From assembly GCF_000327385.1 (NCBI RefSeq), contig NW_008708987.1, forward strand, positions 2,712,607 to 2,776,606: 64,000 nt of DNA. The letters run 5' to 3'. The position numbers and the translations under genes are program-made. Positions 45,401 through 56,271 of the stretch are shown here, in pieces (within the stretch, counting starts at the first letter, position 1; every line of letters begins with the position of its first letter). This DNA comes from Lottia gigantea (Eukaryota; Mollusca; Gastropoda; Lottiidae). The notes under the pieces are model-generated. The model was not told where the DNA came from, searched no databases, and saw nothing but the letters and a program-made list of their open reading frames with translations.

Positions 45401-47944
45401 ATTTGATTGCTAGGACGGTAGAGATATGGTATTGGCGTGTCTTTGAATCATAAAGTGGGAAGGTGGGTCACAGAATTGGCAAGGGGGAATCACAGGACCC
45501 TTTTTCCCTACTACAGCTACAAGTCTTAACCACTGATAGTAAATACATGTCAGATGAGAAAGATCAATGCCGAAAAGCTTGACCAAACCCAGCTGGTTGA
45601 AAGGATTCTCGTGAACCTTAGTTGCTACTCTTTCCATCGACCAAGCTGTAAATGGTACGGAGAATCTGAGAAATATCAATGCTGCAATGCTTGATAAAAA
45701 ACCTATATGGATTATTATTCTTTCGGACCTTTTTGTGGATAATGTGGGAAATATCAATGCTGAAAGGCTGGAACCTGGACCTACAGGTAGATAGTAGAAA
45801 TAACTGTGAAATTTGACATGTTATAGGGTTATACAGACGATTGAAACAGACAAACCATGCTACTGTGACCAGAAAGAATTTTTCCCAGTTTGTAGCGAGG
45901 CACAGCAAACCTACCTTAACCCTTGTGTTGCCGAATGCTGGAACAAGACAGACACGGTGAGTTGGGTTTAGGATCTTTTTGGTAAATGTCCATAGATTTT
46001 CAGAGAATGCAACAATCTAAAGCCCGATAGACCGAACAAACCCCAATCTACATCATTGAAATTCCCCGACCCACTCATTGCGATCCGCGTAATTTCGCCG
46101 TTTTATATTTAGGTCTTTCATTAATAATGTATAGCCTTCTCGACGATTGGGTGCCAATGGTTAGAATCGTCTTCAAGATTCCTAAGGCGTGAAAATAGTT
46201 TACATGTTGCAACTTTAAAAAAAATAAAATTTAAAGCACAATTTGACCATTTTAGAGTTATGGCGACTGTAAACAACTGAATGGTGGTAGTGTCCAGATT
46301 GGAATATGTGATATAGATTGTCACCTCATGTTCTATCTCTTCCTGTTATTCTCTCTATCCCAGGGGTTACTAGGAACTCAGGGCATCATGCCTAATCTTC
46401 TGGTTATTGTAAGGTAAGCCATTGATTTCAATATCTCGATTGCCTTTTTATACGCCCACACGTAAGATGGGCGTATATTGTAATCACCCCGTCGGTCCGT
46501 CGGTCCGTCCGTCCGGCCGTTCACATTTGGCTCGTGCTCACTCTACAGGCTACAGTTCTTTATGGATTCTTTTGATTTTTATTTTGTATGTCAATGTTGT
46601 TATGAAGATGATCCCTATTGATTTTCGTGATGATCGGATAATTTTTCACCGAAATATCGTGTCTGACTTGACGTTTTTCTCTATTAGCTATATTGTGCAA
46701 CTCGTGCTCACTCTACAGGCTACAATTTTTTACAGATTCTTTTGATTTTTATTTTGTGTGTCAATGTCATTATGAAGATGATCCCTATTGATTTTCGTGA
46801 TGATCGGAAAATTTTTCACCGAAATATCGTGTCTGACCTGACGTTTTACTCTATTAGCTATATTGTGCAACTCGTGCTCACTCTACAGGCTACAATTGTT
46901 TACAGATTCTTTTGATTTTTATTTTGTATGTCTATGTCGTTATGAAGATGATCCCTATCGATTTTCGCGATGATCGGATAATATTTCACCGAAATATCGT
47001 GTCTGACTTGACGTTTCACTCTATTAGCTATATTGTGCAACCCTGTAGTCACTAAAGACTGTTTAATCATTTCTGACAGCTGCCAGTGGGCGTATGTTAC
47101 CTTGCCTGGCAAGCTATCTTTCTTTTTTGACGTACTTTTGTTGATCTGTTACACCGTTCCAGTAAGGTAGGTCGGAGGGGCTGACATGGAAAAATCGGAA
47201 TGAACCGAGGAACCGTGTGCAGACAGCGACAATAAAAACCTCGGCAGACAAATATTGTTTTTCGCAAACTCGTGATCATTAATCCATGAAATGTTGTAAA
47301 ATATTTTTCTATTGTTTACGTTGTAGGTCTGTTGATGAGCGAGACAAGTCGATGGCGGTGGGTGTCATGGTCTTTGTCACATCCTTATTAGGTAAAATTT
47401 CGCTTATTCTAAAACTTTCTTAGCTTTAAGCATTCTGAAAAACATATATATTTCATAAAAGAAGGACTCAAAACAATGAAAGAGCTTAACCTCCACACCA
47501 CGACTACTCAACATATTAAAGAAGATATCAAGTGATGTAATTGTGGGCAATTGGTCCATGCCCCCTTCAGGCCCGTAAAATTTCGATGGGCACTTCATGA
47601 GTTTTTCCATCTTTCATCTTTTTCTCATTTAACGGCAGAAATGGAAAAGATTAGTAACCTGGATTAGTGTATTTTTGTTTTGTTTCGTTTCAGGATGGTT
47701 GCCAGCGCCAATAGTATACGGAGCCGTACTGGATGGTACTTGTAGGTTGTGGGAGAATACTCTAGGGGGCGAGAAGGGCTCGTGCCAAATGTACTTCTTG
47801 GAGGATTTACGGTACCGATTCTTAGGACTTGAATCTTGTTTAAAATTCGTCAGCTTCCTGATTTTTATTCTCGTCTTTTTTATTTGTCGAAGGCAAGAGA
47901 GGAAAGCAGATTTAAAAACTCAGGCGTCGAACACTAAAATGTAA
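42463..47944 (+). CDS. Solute carrier organic anion transporter (OATP/SLCO family)
   Basis: Nine coding exons: 42463-43231, 43644-43730, 43910-44104, 44385-44549, 45083-45272, 45827-45956, 46256-46413, 47327-47391 and 47694-47944. All phases agree and the product is 669 residues, normal for the family. OATPs are 12-TM plasma-membrane carriers for sodium-independent uptake of bulky organic anions such as bile salts, conjugated steroids and thyroid hormones; the substrate here is unknown. Evidence: hydrophilic N-terminus (1-78); TM1 with NTVYLSSQITSVEKQF; the family signature DPRWVGCWWLG at 293-303 (C299 where most members have A); DLPMSLLRVFRKPVYVF opening the second half at about 351; a large Cys-rich Kazal-like loop (about 455-535, CYC...FFPVC, nine Cys, one of the usual late CxC pair missing); GWLPAPIVYGA near 587, then a 12th TM and a basic tail. 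The first coding exon also holds a three-codon upstream ORF (42442). The exon-3 donor GTGTTC is weak, and the junction was fixed by phase and homology. The subfamily was not assigned. Confidence 0.93.
45296..45368. repeat. G-rich intronic repeat, 2 copies
   Basis: 'gggtgtgagggg' and 'tggacgggtgtag' recur twice in the intron after SLCO exon 5. Confidence 0.6.
46449..47098. mobile_element. Nonautonomous TIR element with 170-bp internal repeats
   Basis: It opens with 'tatacgcccac' and closes with 'gtgggcgtatgtta', inverted ends inside the intron between SLCO exons 7 and 8. Near the left end are a second copy of the end motif ('gatgggcgtatattg') and a 'gtccgtcggtccgtc' run. The body is three tandem 170-bp units starting 'ctcgtgctcactctacaggc' at 46531, 46701 and 46871, the last truncated. 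A lone left-end motif, 'tatacgcccacatt', also occurs near 3874. Confidence 0.7.
47158..47225 (+). mobile_element. SINE head-side fragment
   Basis: 'aggtcggaggggctgacatgg' and 'gaaccgaggaaccgtgtgc' match the part of the SINE between the B box and the body. It lies in an SLCO intron. Confidence 0.6.
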
Positions 47945-48241
47945 ATAAAATAAATCTACGCACTACGCTGAGACCCTCGAAGGAACAGAGGAAGGGGATA
48001 TTGAAAAACGGAAATGAAAAGGTTAACGAGCAAGCATCACACTCTTAAGAAGTATAGGGGGAGCCTTAAATGTTATGGGATTTGAAAAATAGCTTGGGGA
48101 AGGGGTCATACCCCAAGATCCCCCCTCCCCCCTGGCTCCGGCCCCTCCACCAATGATTATAGAATGTATTCAGTTTTTAAAGCATAATATATTCACTTTT
48201 TTGCACAGAACAGAAATATAAATGTACCTTTTTTATATGTC

Positions 48242-48247
48242 AATAAA
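48242..48247 (+). terminator. Poly(A) signal of the SLCO gene
   Basis: AATAAA lies about 300 bp after the stop at 47944. An overlapping AATAAA sits right at the stop (about 47944-47954) but is unlikely to be used so close. Confidence 0.5.
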
Positions 48248-48259
48248 TTTTCTTTATTA

Positions 48260-50220
48260 ATGAAATGGAGTGTTGAATATGCGTCTTGATACTGAACACC
48301 TTACTGGTTAGAACACTATACAGTTGTCAGTTCGGCTGAAATAAAAAAATTCTGTAATGGGTTAAAAATAAAATATATTTCTGCTGCAGATTGGACGAAT
48401 ACTAGCAACGCCATGCAGTGTACAATAGTGACTGGTTGTCAGTTATGATTGCCTATTAGGGCTCTACTATATGAAAATTACTAAGATCTTTAATGTAGAC
48501 GGCTACTTAGTACCGGGCTTCTATAATCATCCGACAGCCTCCGACAGTCCGATATATCGTCAAGCATTAAATTGACGTAGAGAAATGATCTCAAAGAAAA
48601 TAACCCAATTAGGCCCACATCCCCAACTCAACTCTAGTTGGACTACTGAATGAAGGAAATTGGCCTCATACACGGACATAACCTGTTATAGGCTACTGCT
48701 AAGAAATCTGTTCACCCTAGTCGATAAAGAATTTCGTACTTCGTCTCCTTGTAAAGTTTTAAACTGTTTTGTGTTCAAGCTGTTTTTTCCGGTAGTCACT
48801 GATCAATAATGATTTGTTAATCTTCCTTTTGTTTCAAACATCAAAACAACCAGCTTCAAAAGATAAATATATCTGGACCTCACAATAGTCTCGTTATCGA
48901 TTTTACCAGAACAGTTCTTTATATAAAGTTTATATCAACGAGTGAAGTATATATAAAGATTATAAAACATGCTATTTGTACAAGTGTTTTGTTTTTGCAT
49001 AGCATCACAGTAGAATCCAACCATTCTTGCTATATATTATATTTACTACAATCTTAAGTGCAACTTTGTACACCTCAAAGAGTTCAAAAACTATAATCGA
49101 ACCTTTAAAGGGATGTTCACAATGTGTATTGGGGACACTGATAACATTAATTTAGACCATACCAATTTCCAATCAGACGTCTGTGGGTCTTGGAATTCCA
49201 CTCAGTGTTTTAATTTAATTACGGTTACGAATTATCGATAATGATAGGAACGACAAACGTCGTGAATTATAGCTGCAAATAGGAGCAATAAATAAACGCG
49301 ATATACATCAACAGTTCAGAAACCACGGTACAATTCCTTTACCACCAATTCCCCCACCCACCCATCTCCATTCCAAACAACAAAAATGAGACACAGTCCA
49401 CTAACAACTTGCTAAACTTTTAAGGTCAATAACCGACTCGATGATATCGGTCATATTGACGTGCTATAATAAAGTTTAAAATTCAGAAAAAAAAAACCAT
49501 CCTTCAAAATTTAAATATCAATTTCAAGGATTCCAGACCATTGTCCTTTAAACAAAATAAGTTTTTTTTTACCATGGCGACTAATCCTGGTTTAACCGAT
49601 TTAAATCATTGTTTTCTTTTAAAAATAAACCTGGAAACCGATTCCCGACATTGGACTCTGTGAGAAGTCTTGGAACAGGTGTGTTTATTACAGTGATACA
49701 GGTAAAATACGAGATCTGTTAACTGTAAATAGACAGTACTGTGTCGGTATACTCAAGACGGTTGGACAACTTTCCTTTCTTACAACTGTGAATAGATGGG
49801 TAATATTTGTTAAAGGGATTGTAAAGATGTGTATCGGAGACACTGATAGTAACACTTTGCATCATTCCAATTTTCATTCAGATATATGTCGTCATAATCA
49901 ACAGAATTATAGCTTTGTTGAATTTGATATAACTTAATAACTTCCATTATATTTTTTTCGGTGGGTGGAGAATTGTATAGACATTTCATTGATTAACGCA
50001 ACATGTCATTTTTGTTGTTAATGATGGTATAAAAAATACGCCACCTCACGACGTGCTGATGGTAATGGGCACTTTTGATAATATTTTGATTGAATTTGAT
50101 TGATTTTGATTGATTTTGATTTGATTGGAATGTACACTAGAGAATATATTATATACATTCTGATCGACTGTACAATCCTATCAACTGTCTGCATTTAAAA
50201 TCTTCTGTGATACAAGAGAG
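48260..50220. other. Intergenic with two MITE A arms
   Basis: Family A arms lie at about 49105-49205 ('gtattggggacactgataac', 'caatcagacgtctgtgg') and 49814-49890 ('taaagggattgtaaagatg', 'gagacactgatagtaa'). The rest shows nothing supported. Confidence 0.5.
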
Positions 50221-50231
50221 ATGATTATTGA

Positions 50232-50615
50232 AGTCAAGGTTTAAGACGAAGTTCGTTATAGCTTGGCATTGTGAAGATTAGTCGAGGTATAAGACAATGT
50301 TCGTAATAGCTTGACAGTGTAAGGATGAGAGTCGAGGTATAAGACGATGTTCGTAATAGCTTGACAGTGTAAGGATGAGAGTCGAGGTATAAGACGATGT
50401 TCGTAATAGCTAGACAGTTTAATGATGAGAGTCGAGGTATGTTCGTAATAGTTTGACATTGTGAAGATTAGTCGAGGTATAAGACGATGTTCGTAATAGT
50501 TTGACATTGTAAAGATGAGAGTCGAGGTATAAGACGATGTTCGTAATAGTTTGACATTGTGAAGATTAGTTGAGGTATAAGACGAAGTTCGTAATAGTTT
50601 GACATTGTGAATATG
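50232..50615. repeat. 50-bp tandem repeat, about 7 copies
   Basis: Units contain 'gtcgaggtataagacgatg' and 'ttcgtaatagcttgacagtg', with some shortened units. It ends just before the signal-peptide exon at 50702, so it may lie in the promoter or leader of that gene. Confidence 0.85.
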
Positions 50616-50701
50616 TCATAGTTGATGACTATGTATTTCTATTTATTATACAGTAACAGAAGACAGATATTCTCGTGGTTTTGGTAGTTCCAGATATTAG
50701 A

Positions 50702-51671
50702 ATGAATCTCTATGCTGTCACCTTTATTATTTTTACAATTCTTCAATGTAAGTGTTTTCTCAGATAAAAAAAAGTATTATATTAAAGGAAGTACATTTAA
50801 TTAATAATGTCATGTGTTTGTAATTAAAATTAGACCGAACTTTCGTTCCGTTTTTTATATTTAATATAGCCATTTCAGTTAGAGCCCTCTTGAAGGTTCG
50901 TCAAATTAACCTTCTGACCTTACCCGATAAACAATGCGTTACAAAATGCCAGAGAAATGAATGGAGTTTTACGTCCTATTTTTCTGCACTTTCTTGGCTA
51001 ATGAAGACTGGCAACGACATGCAGGGTATAATGAGGGAAATTTTTCCAGGACAATGGCACTACTCTGTTTCGATTTCTAACTGTCGATGGATCTTTAACG
51101 TGCACAGCCTGTAGCACAAAGGGCCTCGGTTTGACTGGTTAAAGCAGATGTCATCGAGGTCAAAAGGTTGATTTGACGAACGTTCAAGGAGGCTGTCTTT
51201 AGACGCTAGGAGAAGTGGTTATCTTGAAAATAAAAGCTAATAAATAAACAGAACGAAAGTGTGATATGTCAGAATGTAATGTATAATATGTTTTAGGTAC
51301 AAGTGGCAAGACTCAGAGATCACCAAGAGAAAATGGACAGTATCCTCCACCGACAACCATGAAATCTGATGAACCTATGTCAACTTCAAAATACCCGAGA
51401 GGTTCGGATGAAGGATCACGAACTACTTCAAAATACTCGGGAGGTTCAAAGGAGGGACCTATGTCGACATCTAAATACCCGGGAGGTTCGGACGAAGGCT
51501 CAAGACCCACATCAACATTTTCAGGGAATTACGATGGAGGGAAAGAAACTAACTCGAACCCAGGAGGCGATGGCCATCCAACAACCAAAGGGGGTTACGG
51601 CTATTCAACTGACAACGCGTCAAAATCGAAACCACAGAATCCAGACAAAACTACGACCAGTTCAGAAAATC
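50702..51671 (+). CDS. Secreted Ser/Thr/Gly-rich protein, partial (runs into gap)
   Basis: Exon 1 (50702-50747) encodes MNLYAVTFIIFTILQ, a good signal peptide, and ends in a phase-1 GTAAGT donor. Exon 2 opens at 51297 (TTTTAG|GT) in matching phase and stays open into the N run at 51672. The mature part starts near CTSGKTQRS and has four imperfect repeats of about 16-18 residues around STSKYPGGSDEG, then a Gly/Asn/Ser/Thr-rich stretch (GGYGYSTDNAS, TTTSSEN). No Cys follow the first. Low-complexity, probably O-glycosylated; mucin-like or extracellular-matrix-like (in a mollusc, a mucus or shell-matrix role would be possible). An intronic inverted SINE copy separates the exons. I cannot find the 3' end. 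Confidence 0.6.
50953..51140 (-). mobile_element. SINE copy, inverted, 5'-truncated
   Basis: Reverse complement of the SINE from its tail ('aatgaatggagttttacg') through 'cagggtataatgagggaaat' to 'gtgcacagcctgtagcacaa' and 'ggcctcggttt'. It lies in the intron of the secreted-protein gene. Confidence 0.85.
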
Positions 51672-52536
51672 NNNNNNNNNNNNNNNNNNNNNNNNNNNNN
51701 NNNNNNNNNNNNNNNNNNNNNNNNNNNNNNNNNNNNNNNNNNNNNNNNNNNNNNNNNNNNNNNNNNNNNNNNNNNNNNNNNNNNNNNNNNNNNNNNNNNN
51801 NNNNNNNNNNNNNNNNNNNNNNNNNNNNNNNNNNNNNNNNNNNNNNNNNNNNNNNNNNNNNNNNNNNNNNNNNNNNNNNNNNNNNNNNNNNNNNNNNNNN
51901 NNNNNNNNNNNNNNNNNNNNNNNNNNNNNNNNNNNNNNNNNNNNNNNNNNNNNNNNNNNNNNNNNNNNNNNNNNNNNNNNNNNNNNNNNNNNNNNNNNNN
52001 NNNNNNNNNNNNNNNNNNNNNNNNNNNNNNNNNNNNNNNNNNNNNNNNNNNNNNNNNNNNNNNNNNNNNNNNNNNNNNNNNNNNNNNNNNNNNNNNNNNN
52101 NNNNNNNNNNNNNNNNNNNNNNNNNNNNNNNNNNNNNNNNNNNNNNNNNNNNNNNNNNNNNNNNNNNNNNNNNNNNNNNNNNNNNNNNNNNNNNNNNNNN
52201 NNNNNNNNNNNNNNNNNNNNNNNNNNNNNNNNNNNNNNNNNNNNNNNNNNNNNNNNNNNNNNNNNNNNNNNNNNNNNNNNNNNNNNNNNNNNNNNNNNNN
52301 NNNNNNNNNNNNNNNNNNNNNNNNNNNNNNNNNNNNNNNNNNNNNNNNNNNNNNNNNNNNNNNNNNNNNNNNNNNNNNNNNNNNNNNNNNNNNNNNNNNN
52401 NNNNNNNNNNNNNNNNNNNNNNNNNNNNNNNNNNNNNNNNNNNNNNNNNNNNNNNNNNNNNNNNNNNNNNNNNNNNNNNNNNNNNNNNNNNNNNNNNNNN
52501 NNNNNNNNNNNNNNNNNNNNNNNNNNNNNNNNNNNN
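51672..52536. other. Assembly gap (865 N)
   Basis: A run of N follows directly on the repetitive exon of the secreted-protein gene. Further coding repeats may be hidden here. Confidence 0.95.
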
Positions 52537-52537
52537 G

Positions 52538-52665
52538 TATTTTGAAGGATTATTCGATTTTCGTACATCTTAATAATTACTAGTACTTCTGAAGACTATA
52601 ACATACATATATTCATAACAACCATGTTGAAAATTAATAACCTCTTTACAATCCCTTTTACAGGC
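52538..52665. mobile_element. MITE family A arm beside the gap
   Basis: 'ttgaaggattattcgatttt' and 'cctctttacaatccctttta' match diverged family A ends like those near 38510 and 58900. The rest of the element is probably in the gap. Confidence 0.5.
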
Positions 52666-52989
52666 ACTCAACCGGACATTATCTATTATCGATGTATTCT
52701 GAAAAATTATTTCATAATATTGACCGTGAACCATAGTTACTCCTTAAATTATAAAAGATTGTTATGGATACTAACTGAATCAATTGTTTTAGGGTCAATT
52801 GTCCGTGACGAACACCTTGGCGTTGCTATGAATTAGTATTTGTGAGGTCATGTAGGGCTACAATAACAAAACTAGAGGGGAAGCGGCGGGGGGGGGGGGG
52901 GGGTGTCCAGACTGGTCTACGGTTTGGGATTACACTATATACAAATTATTCAACTGCATTGATAATCCAGCACCGTACTCCGTAGATTA

Positions 52990-53140
52990 GGTGAAGGTGG
53001 GAATAGACGAGGTACGGTGTTATCGATACAGTAGAAAATAGAAGAAACAAGTCGGGTCTGCACCGGTACCTCGTGTGTTCACTTCATCGTTTAAATCGAT
53101 TATTCCGCACCGGACACCGTTCCTGCTCGTCTATTTCCGG
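52990..53140. repeat. Imperfect inverted repeat (hairpin)
   Basis: 'aatagacgaggtacggtg' near 53010 is mirrored by 'caccgttcctgctcgtctat' near 53115, with about 75 bp between. It could be a short MITE or a foldback; ends and target duplication are not clear. A G run of about 17 precedes it at about 52886. Confidence 0.45.
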
Positions 53141-53295
53141 CTATAGTCGTTACATTACTTGCAACCTAACGCTAGCTGTCACGCGATTGACAAATCATTA
53201 ATGAAAAGGTATCCATTTTGAAAATTTTGGCCCATGATGATTGGATGAAAAAGTGTTTTAGGTTTTAATCATAATGATAGAAAATAATAGAAAGT

Positions 53296-54398
53296 TTATA
53301 AATGATGTAGAGCAGAGGCGACAGCCATTATAACAAACGGAACGGCGAGAACATTAGCTGAACCAGTAGTGGTGCTCGACATTGGCTGAGTTGTTGGAGG
53401 TGCGGTTGAAGGGGGTGCGGTTGATGGTTCTGTAGTTGGTTGTCCTGTGGTTGAATAAATTGGCACTCCACCAAGACCGGGGTTCACTGAAAATAATTAT
53501 TAATGTTATTGACATTAAATTAAATGCATTCTAAGTCTAGAAACAAACATAATTTCACGAATGCATTTTGCTTCTATGGTCATATCCCACAGTGGTGAAA
53601 TTTTGACTTGTTGGGACGTAGGCAAACGAACGGCAGAGGGGCTAATTTCTCATTATAGGGAAAGGACATGGTGTGATTAAAAATTTTATGGCGGGAAGTT
53701 TGCGGTCTTTTTTTTCAGGAACAGATCAGTCAGCTGATCAGCATAAATAGTATACACGATATCGGCATTCATCACCATTAGGCCCAAACAATTTAGTCGA
53801 TTCTCACACATCACGCTCCTAGCGGGCCTGCGGAAAGTTATTAACTGTTTGATAATTTTACTGTAACAAAATATTCCATGGGCCGAAAGGCAGCTGCCTA
53901 GTTTGCCTATAGGTTAATCCGCCTCTGGTATCGATATAATGTATCGAACTGTAATTATTGATTCTGACAGAAATAATCGATTATGTTATGACCATTAAAG
54001 ACCAGTATCAATATATCTTTCTATTTGTTCAGTTTTGAAAAGATTATTTCTTGTATTTGTCAATACTCCAAATATATCTATTTCATTCGGCATTTCTAGT
54101 CAGTTTCCGTAAAAGAAGCGGAAATTTCTAGATGGACCGTTTGGAAGAGAAGAAGCAAGATATAGCCAACTTTTCCGTACAACCTTTTATGTTGCACAGT
54201 ATTTGATAAAGAGTTGGTCCATTCGGCAATTTCCGTCAAGCAGGTATGTTGAAGAGCGTTAGAGCCTTTTTCTGTGAGGGTTTGGTCAACTAATTTGACA
54301 GATAATTGGGTCATGTGATATATAGAGCAACTTTGATATAACGTACCTAAAGCTACAACCATCATTAAGACAACCATATATGTATGTTTCAGTTCCAT
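53296..54398 (-). CDS. Small GPI-anchored Thr/Pro-rich surface protein
   Basis: Exon 1 (54398-54347) encodes a signal peptide, MELKHTYMVVLMMVVAL, and ends in a phase-1 donor (G|GTACGT). Exon 2 (53486-53296) begins after ATTTTCAG in matching phase and encodes a Thr/Pro/Ser-rich stalk (PTTEPSTAPPSTAPPTTQP), then a small-residue site (TTTGSAN) and a hydrophobic C-terminal tail (VLAVPFVIMAVASALHHL) that ends at the stop, the classic GPI-attachment layout. Spliced directly the protein is only 80 residues, with a mature part of about 40. A middle domain exon may be missing, but I found no in-phase candidate in the 860-bp intron. A longer upstream ATG in frame was rejected because it would bury the signal peptide. 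Read-through of the exon-1 donor stays open to 54096 and could be an alternative. Confidence 0.55.
53500..54090. other. Intron of the GPI-anchored gene, no feature
   Basis: No exon with correct phase was found. A possible acceptor near 53878 leads to an early stop in the required phase. Confidence 0.4.
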
Positions 54399-54479
54399 CG
54401 TCTTTATAAAGTCGTGCCTGTAAATAATGATTTGTTCACTTTCACTTTCAATAAAAGAAAGAAATAACCATTTTATAAG

Positions 54480-54868
54480 GCTCACGAGGACCCTTACAAC
54501 GATTTTTACAAAGATAACAAATTAGGTTCCGGAGGACCCTTACAACAATTTACAAGGATAACAACTTCAGGTTCACAAGGACCCTTACAACAATTTACAA
54601 GGATAACAACTTCAGGTTCACAAGGACCCTTACAACAATTTTACAAGGATAACAACTTCAGGTTCACGAGGACCCTTACAACAATTTACAAGGATAACAA
54701 CTTCAGGTTCACAAGGACCCTTACAACAATTTACAAGGATAACAACTTCAGGTTCACAAGGACCCTTACAACAATTTTACAAGGATAACAACTTCAGGTT
54801 CACGAGGACCCTTACAACAATTTTACAAAGATAACAACTTCAGGTTCACGAGGATCCTTACAAAAATT
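54480..54868. repeat. 45-bp tandem repeat, about 8 copies
   Basis: Units contain 'caacttcaggttcacaagg' and 'acccttacaacaatttac', differing by one T and by a/g at one site. It lies just upstream of the minus-strand GPI-anchored gene, in its promoter side. Confidence 0.9.
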
Positions 54869-54984
54869 TTAGACCTAAATACTAATAATAAAGATTACTT
54901 AATAAATCAATCTATTACTAAATTATAATCTACCATCTGGTCAAGATATAAACTTCTTGACTTCGCTATATACCTGATATCCGA

Positions 54985-55187
54985 TTACAGTCTTTTCAAT
55001 TTGGTCAGATGGAATTGTGGGGACTTGGTTATATTTAACTTCGAATTTGATTTAAGTTTACCGGTATATCTAGATATCTTCAAATTATTGTGTAATGGAT
55101 GACTGTAGTCGTTTTCATTGACCCATTCTGGATCAAAATCATAAAATAATCCTCTGATGGAGGGCGAAAAAATATTTCTTGATCTGT
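54985..55187 (-). CDS. Terminal exon of an unrecognised gene
   Basis: A good acceptor (TTTTATTGCAG, ending 55188) opens a phase-1 frame of 66 residues to the stop at 54985. Composition is protein-like: acidic/aromatic GLFYDFDPEWVNEND followed by a basic, Ser/Asn/Lys-rich end (KLKSNSKLNITKS...LKRL). Upstream exons should lie at higher coordinates, perhaps beyond the 56-58.6 kb satellite. I do not recognise the protein. Confidence 0.4.
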
Positions 55188-55840
55188 CTGCAATAAAAGT
55201 GCGACTCAAAGCATATTATCAACAACCGACTACCATCTACGAACACCAACTACCGTATTTTACTAAATAAACATGTTTTTTTAAATTAAATAAAATTTCC
55301 TTTCTTTTCTTCTGATTTTGGAGACGAAAAATATCAGAAAAAAAAGGAAAAGAAATTAATATTCAATAACGTACCCGACCGTGCTATCTTGTCCTTCTAT
55401 AATAATAAATGTACTGAACCCTAAACACGCTCTGGATAGACAAAATATTCTGCCCGACTGATTTAGAAATTGTGAATGTCCCCTCTAATAAACAATCCAG
55501 GACGGACCGTTTCCACAACAAACATTGAAAGAATAATAACTCATTAAAGTTTTATATTTTTAGTCCACTTAAGTTATAAGAAATCTACCTAGAATCTGCT
55601 AACTACAAATAACATATATACAGATAGAAACAGTAACATGAGATAGGAATAGCAACATGATATAAACATTGTGTAAATATATAACTACAGGATCAGGACC
55701 AAAAAAAAAAAAACAGAAATACTACAAAAATATATAAATGATACAAAACGATATGAAAGTATTTAGTATGAAAATATGATAGTTAAAGGTAGAGTTATAT
55801 AGAAAAACAAAGCTGTAATGAGAGGAAAACAAATTAAAAG

Positions 55841-55944
55841 TTAATCCTCACTAGGCACCAGTTCCTTCTTTAGGCCATCTTTAAAATGGCGTAATTCTGA
55901 AGACAATTTAAGAGATTGGGGGTAACGAATACCAAAGTGAACTT
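55841..55944 (-). CDS. Second terminal-exon candidate
   Basis: After the acceptor CAATCAACAG (ending 55945) a phase-1 frame encodes 33 residues (VHFGIRYPQSLKLSSELRHF...LVPSED) to a stop at 55841. The intron side is occupied within 25 bp by the TTAA end of a MITE family B copy (about 55967), so the pyrimidine tract is poor. Its phase equals that of 54985-55187, so the two could be alternative 3' ends of one gene. Family unknown. Confidence 0.35.
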
Positions 55945-55966
55945 CTGTTGATTGCAGCAGTGTTAA

Positions 55967-56040
55967 AGGGACAGATTCGCCAACCGTTTGACCAATCGTT
56001 TTTCTTGAGACACCGCCATACAACGAAAAAAAAGTGAAAT
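55967..56040. mobile_element. MITE family B, one arm
   Basis: TTAA-AGGGACAG is followed by 'tttgaccaatcg' and 'cttgagacaccgccat', matching the left half of family B as seen near 37815. The right half is not recognised. Confidence 0.55.
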
Positions 56041-56271
56041 TCCTAGTTTGAGATAGCTTTGATATTTTGTGATTTTATACATTTCTAGTAATTTTAAAGA
56101 GTATCTACATGTATTCAAAACTAAAATCAACCTCCCCAAAATGGCGCACCTGATATTTCAAACTGTTCACAAGTAATCTAGAAGATACTTTCCCCCCAAT
56201 CTTTGTTGAAAGCTCCCCTTTTCCTCTTTACTCACATTCTCTATTTCTCTTATTTTAAGGTCTTCCAGTTA

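Noticed and set aside
50256-50507. Minus-strand frame MSNYYEHRLIPRL repeated
   Set aside because: It is a translation of the 50-bp tandem repeat; changes between units break any protein pattern.
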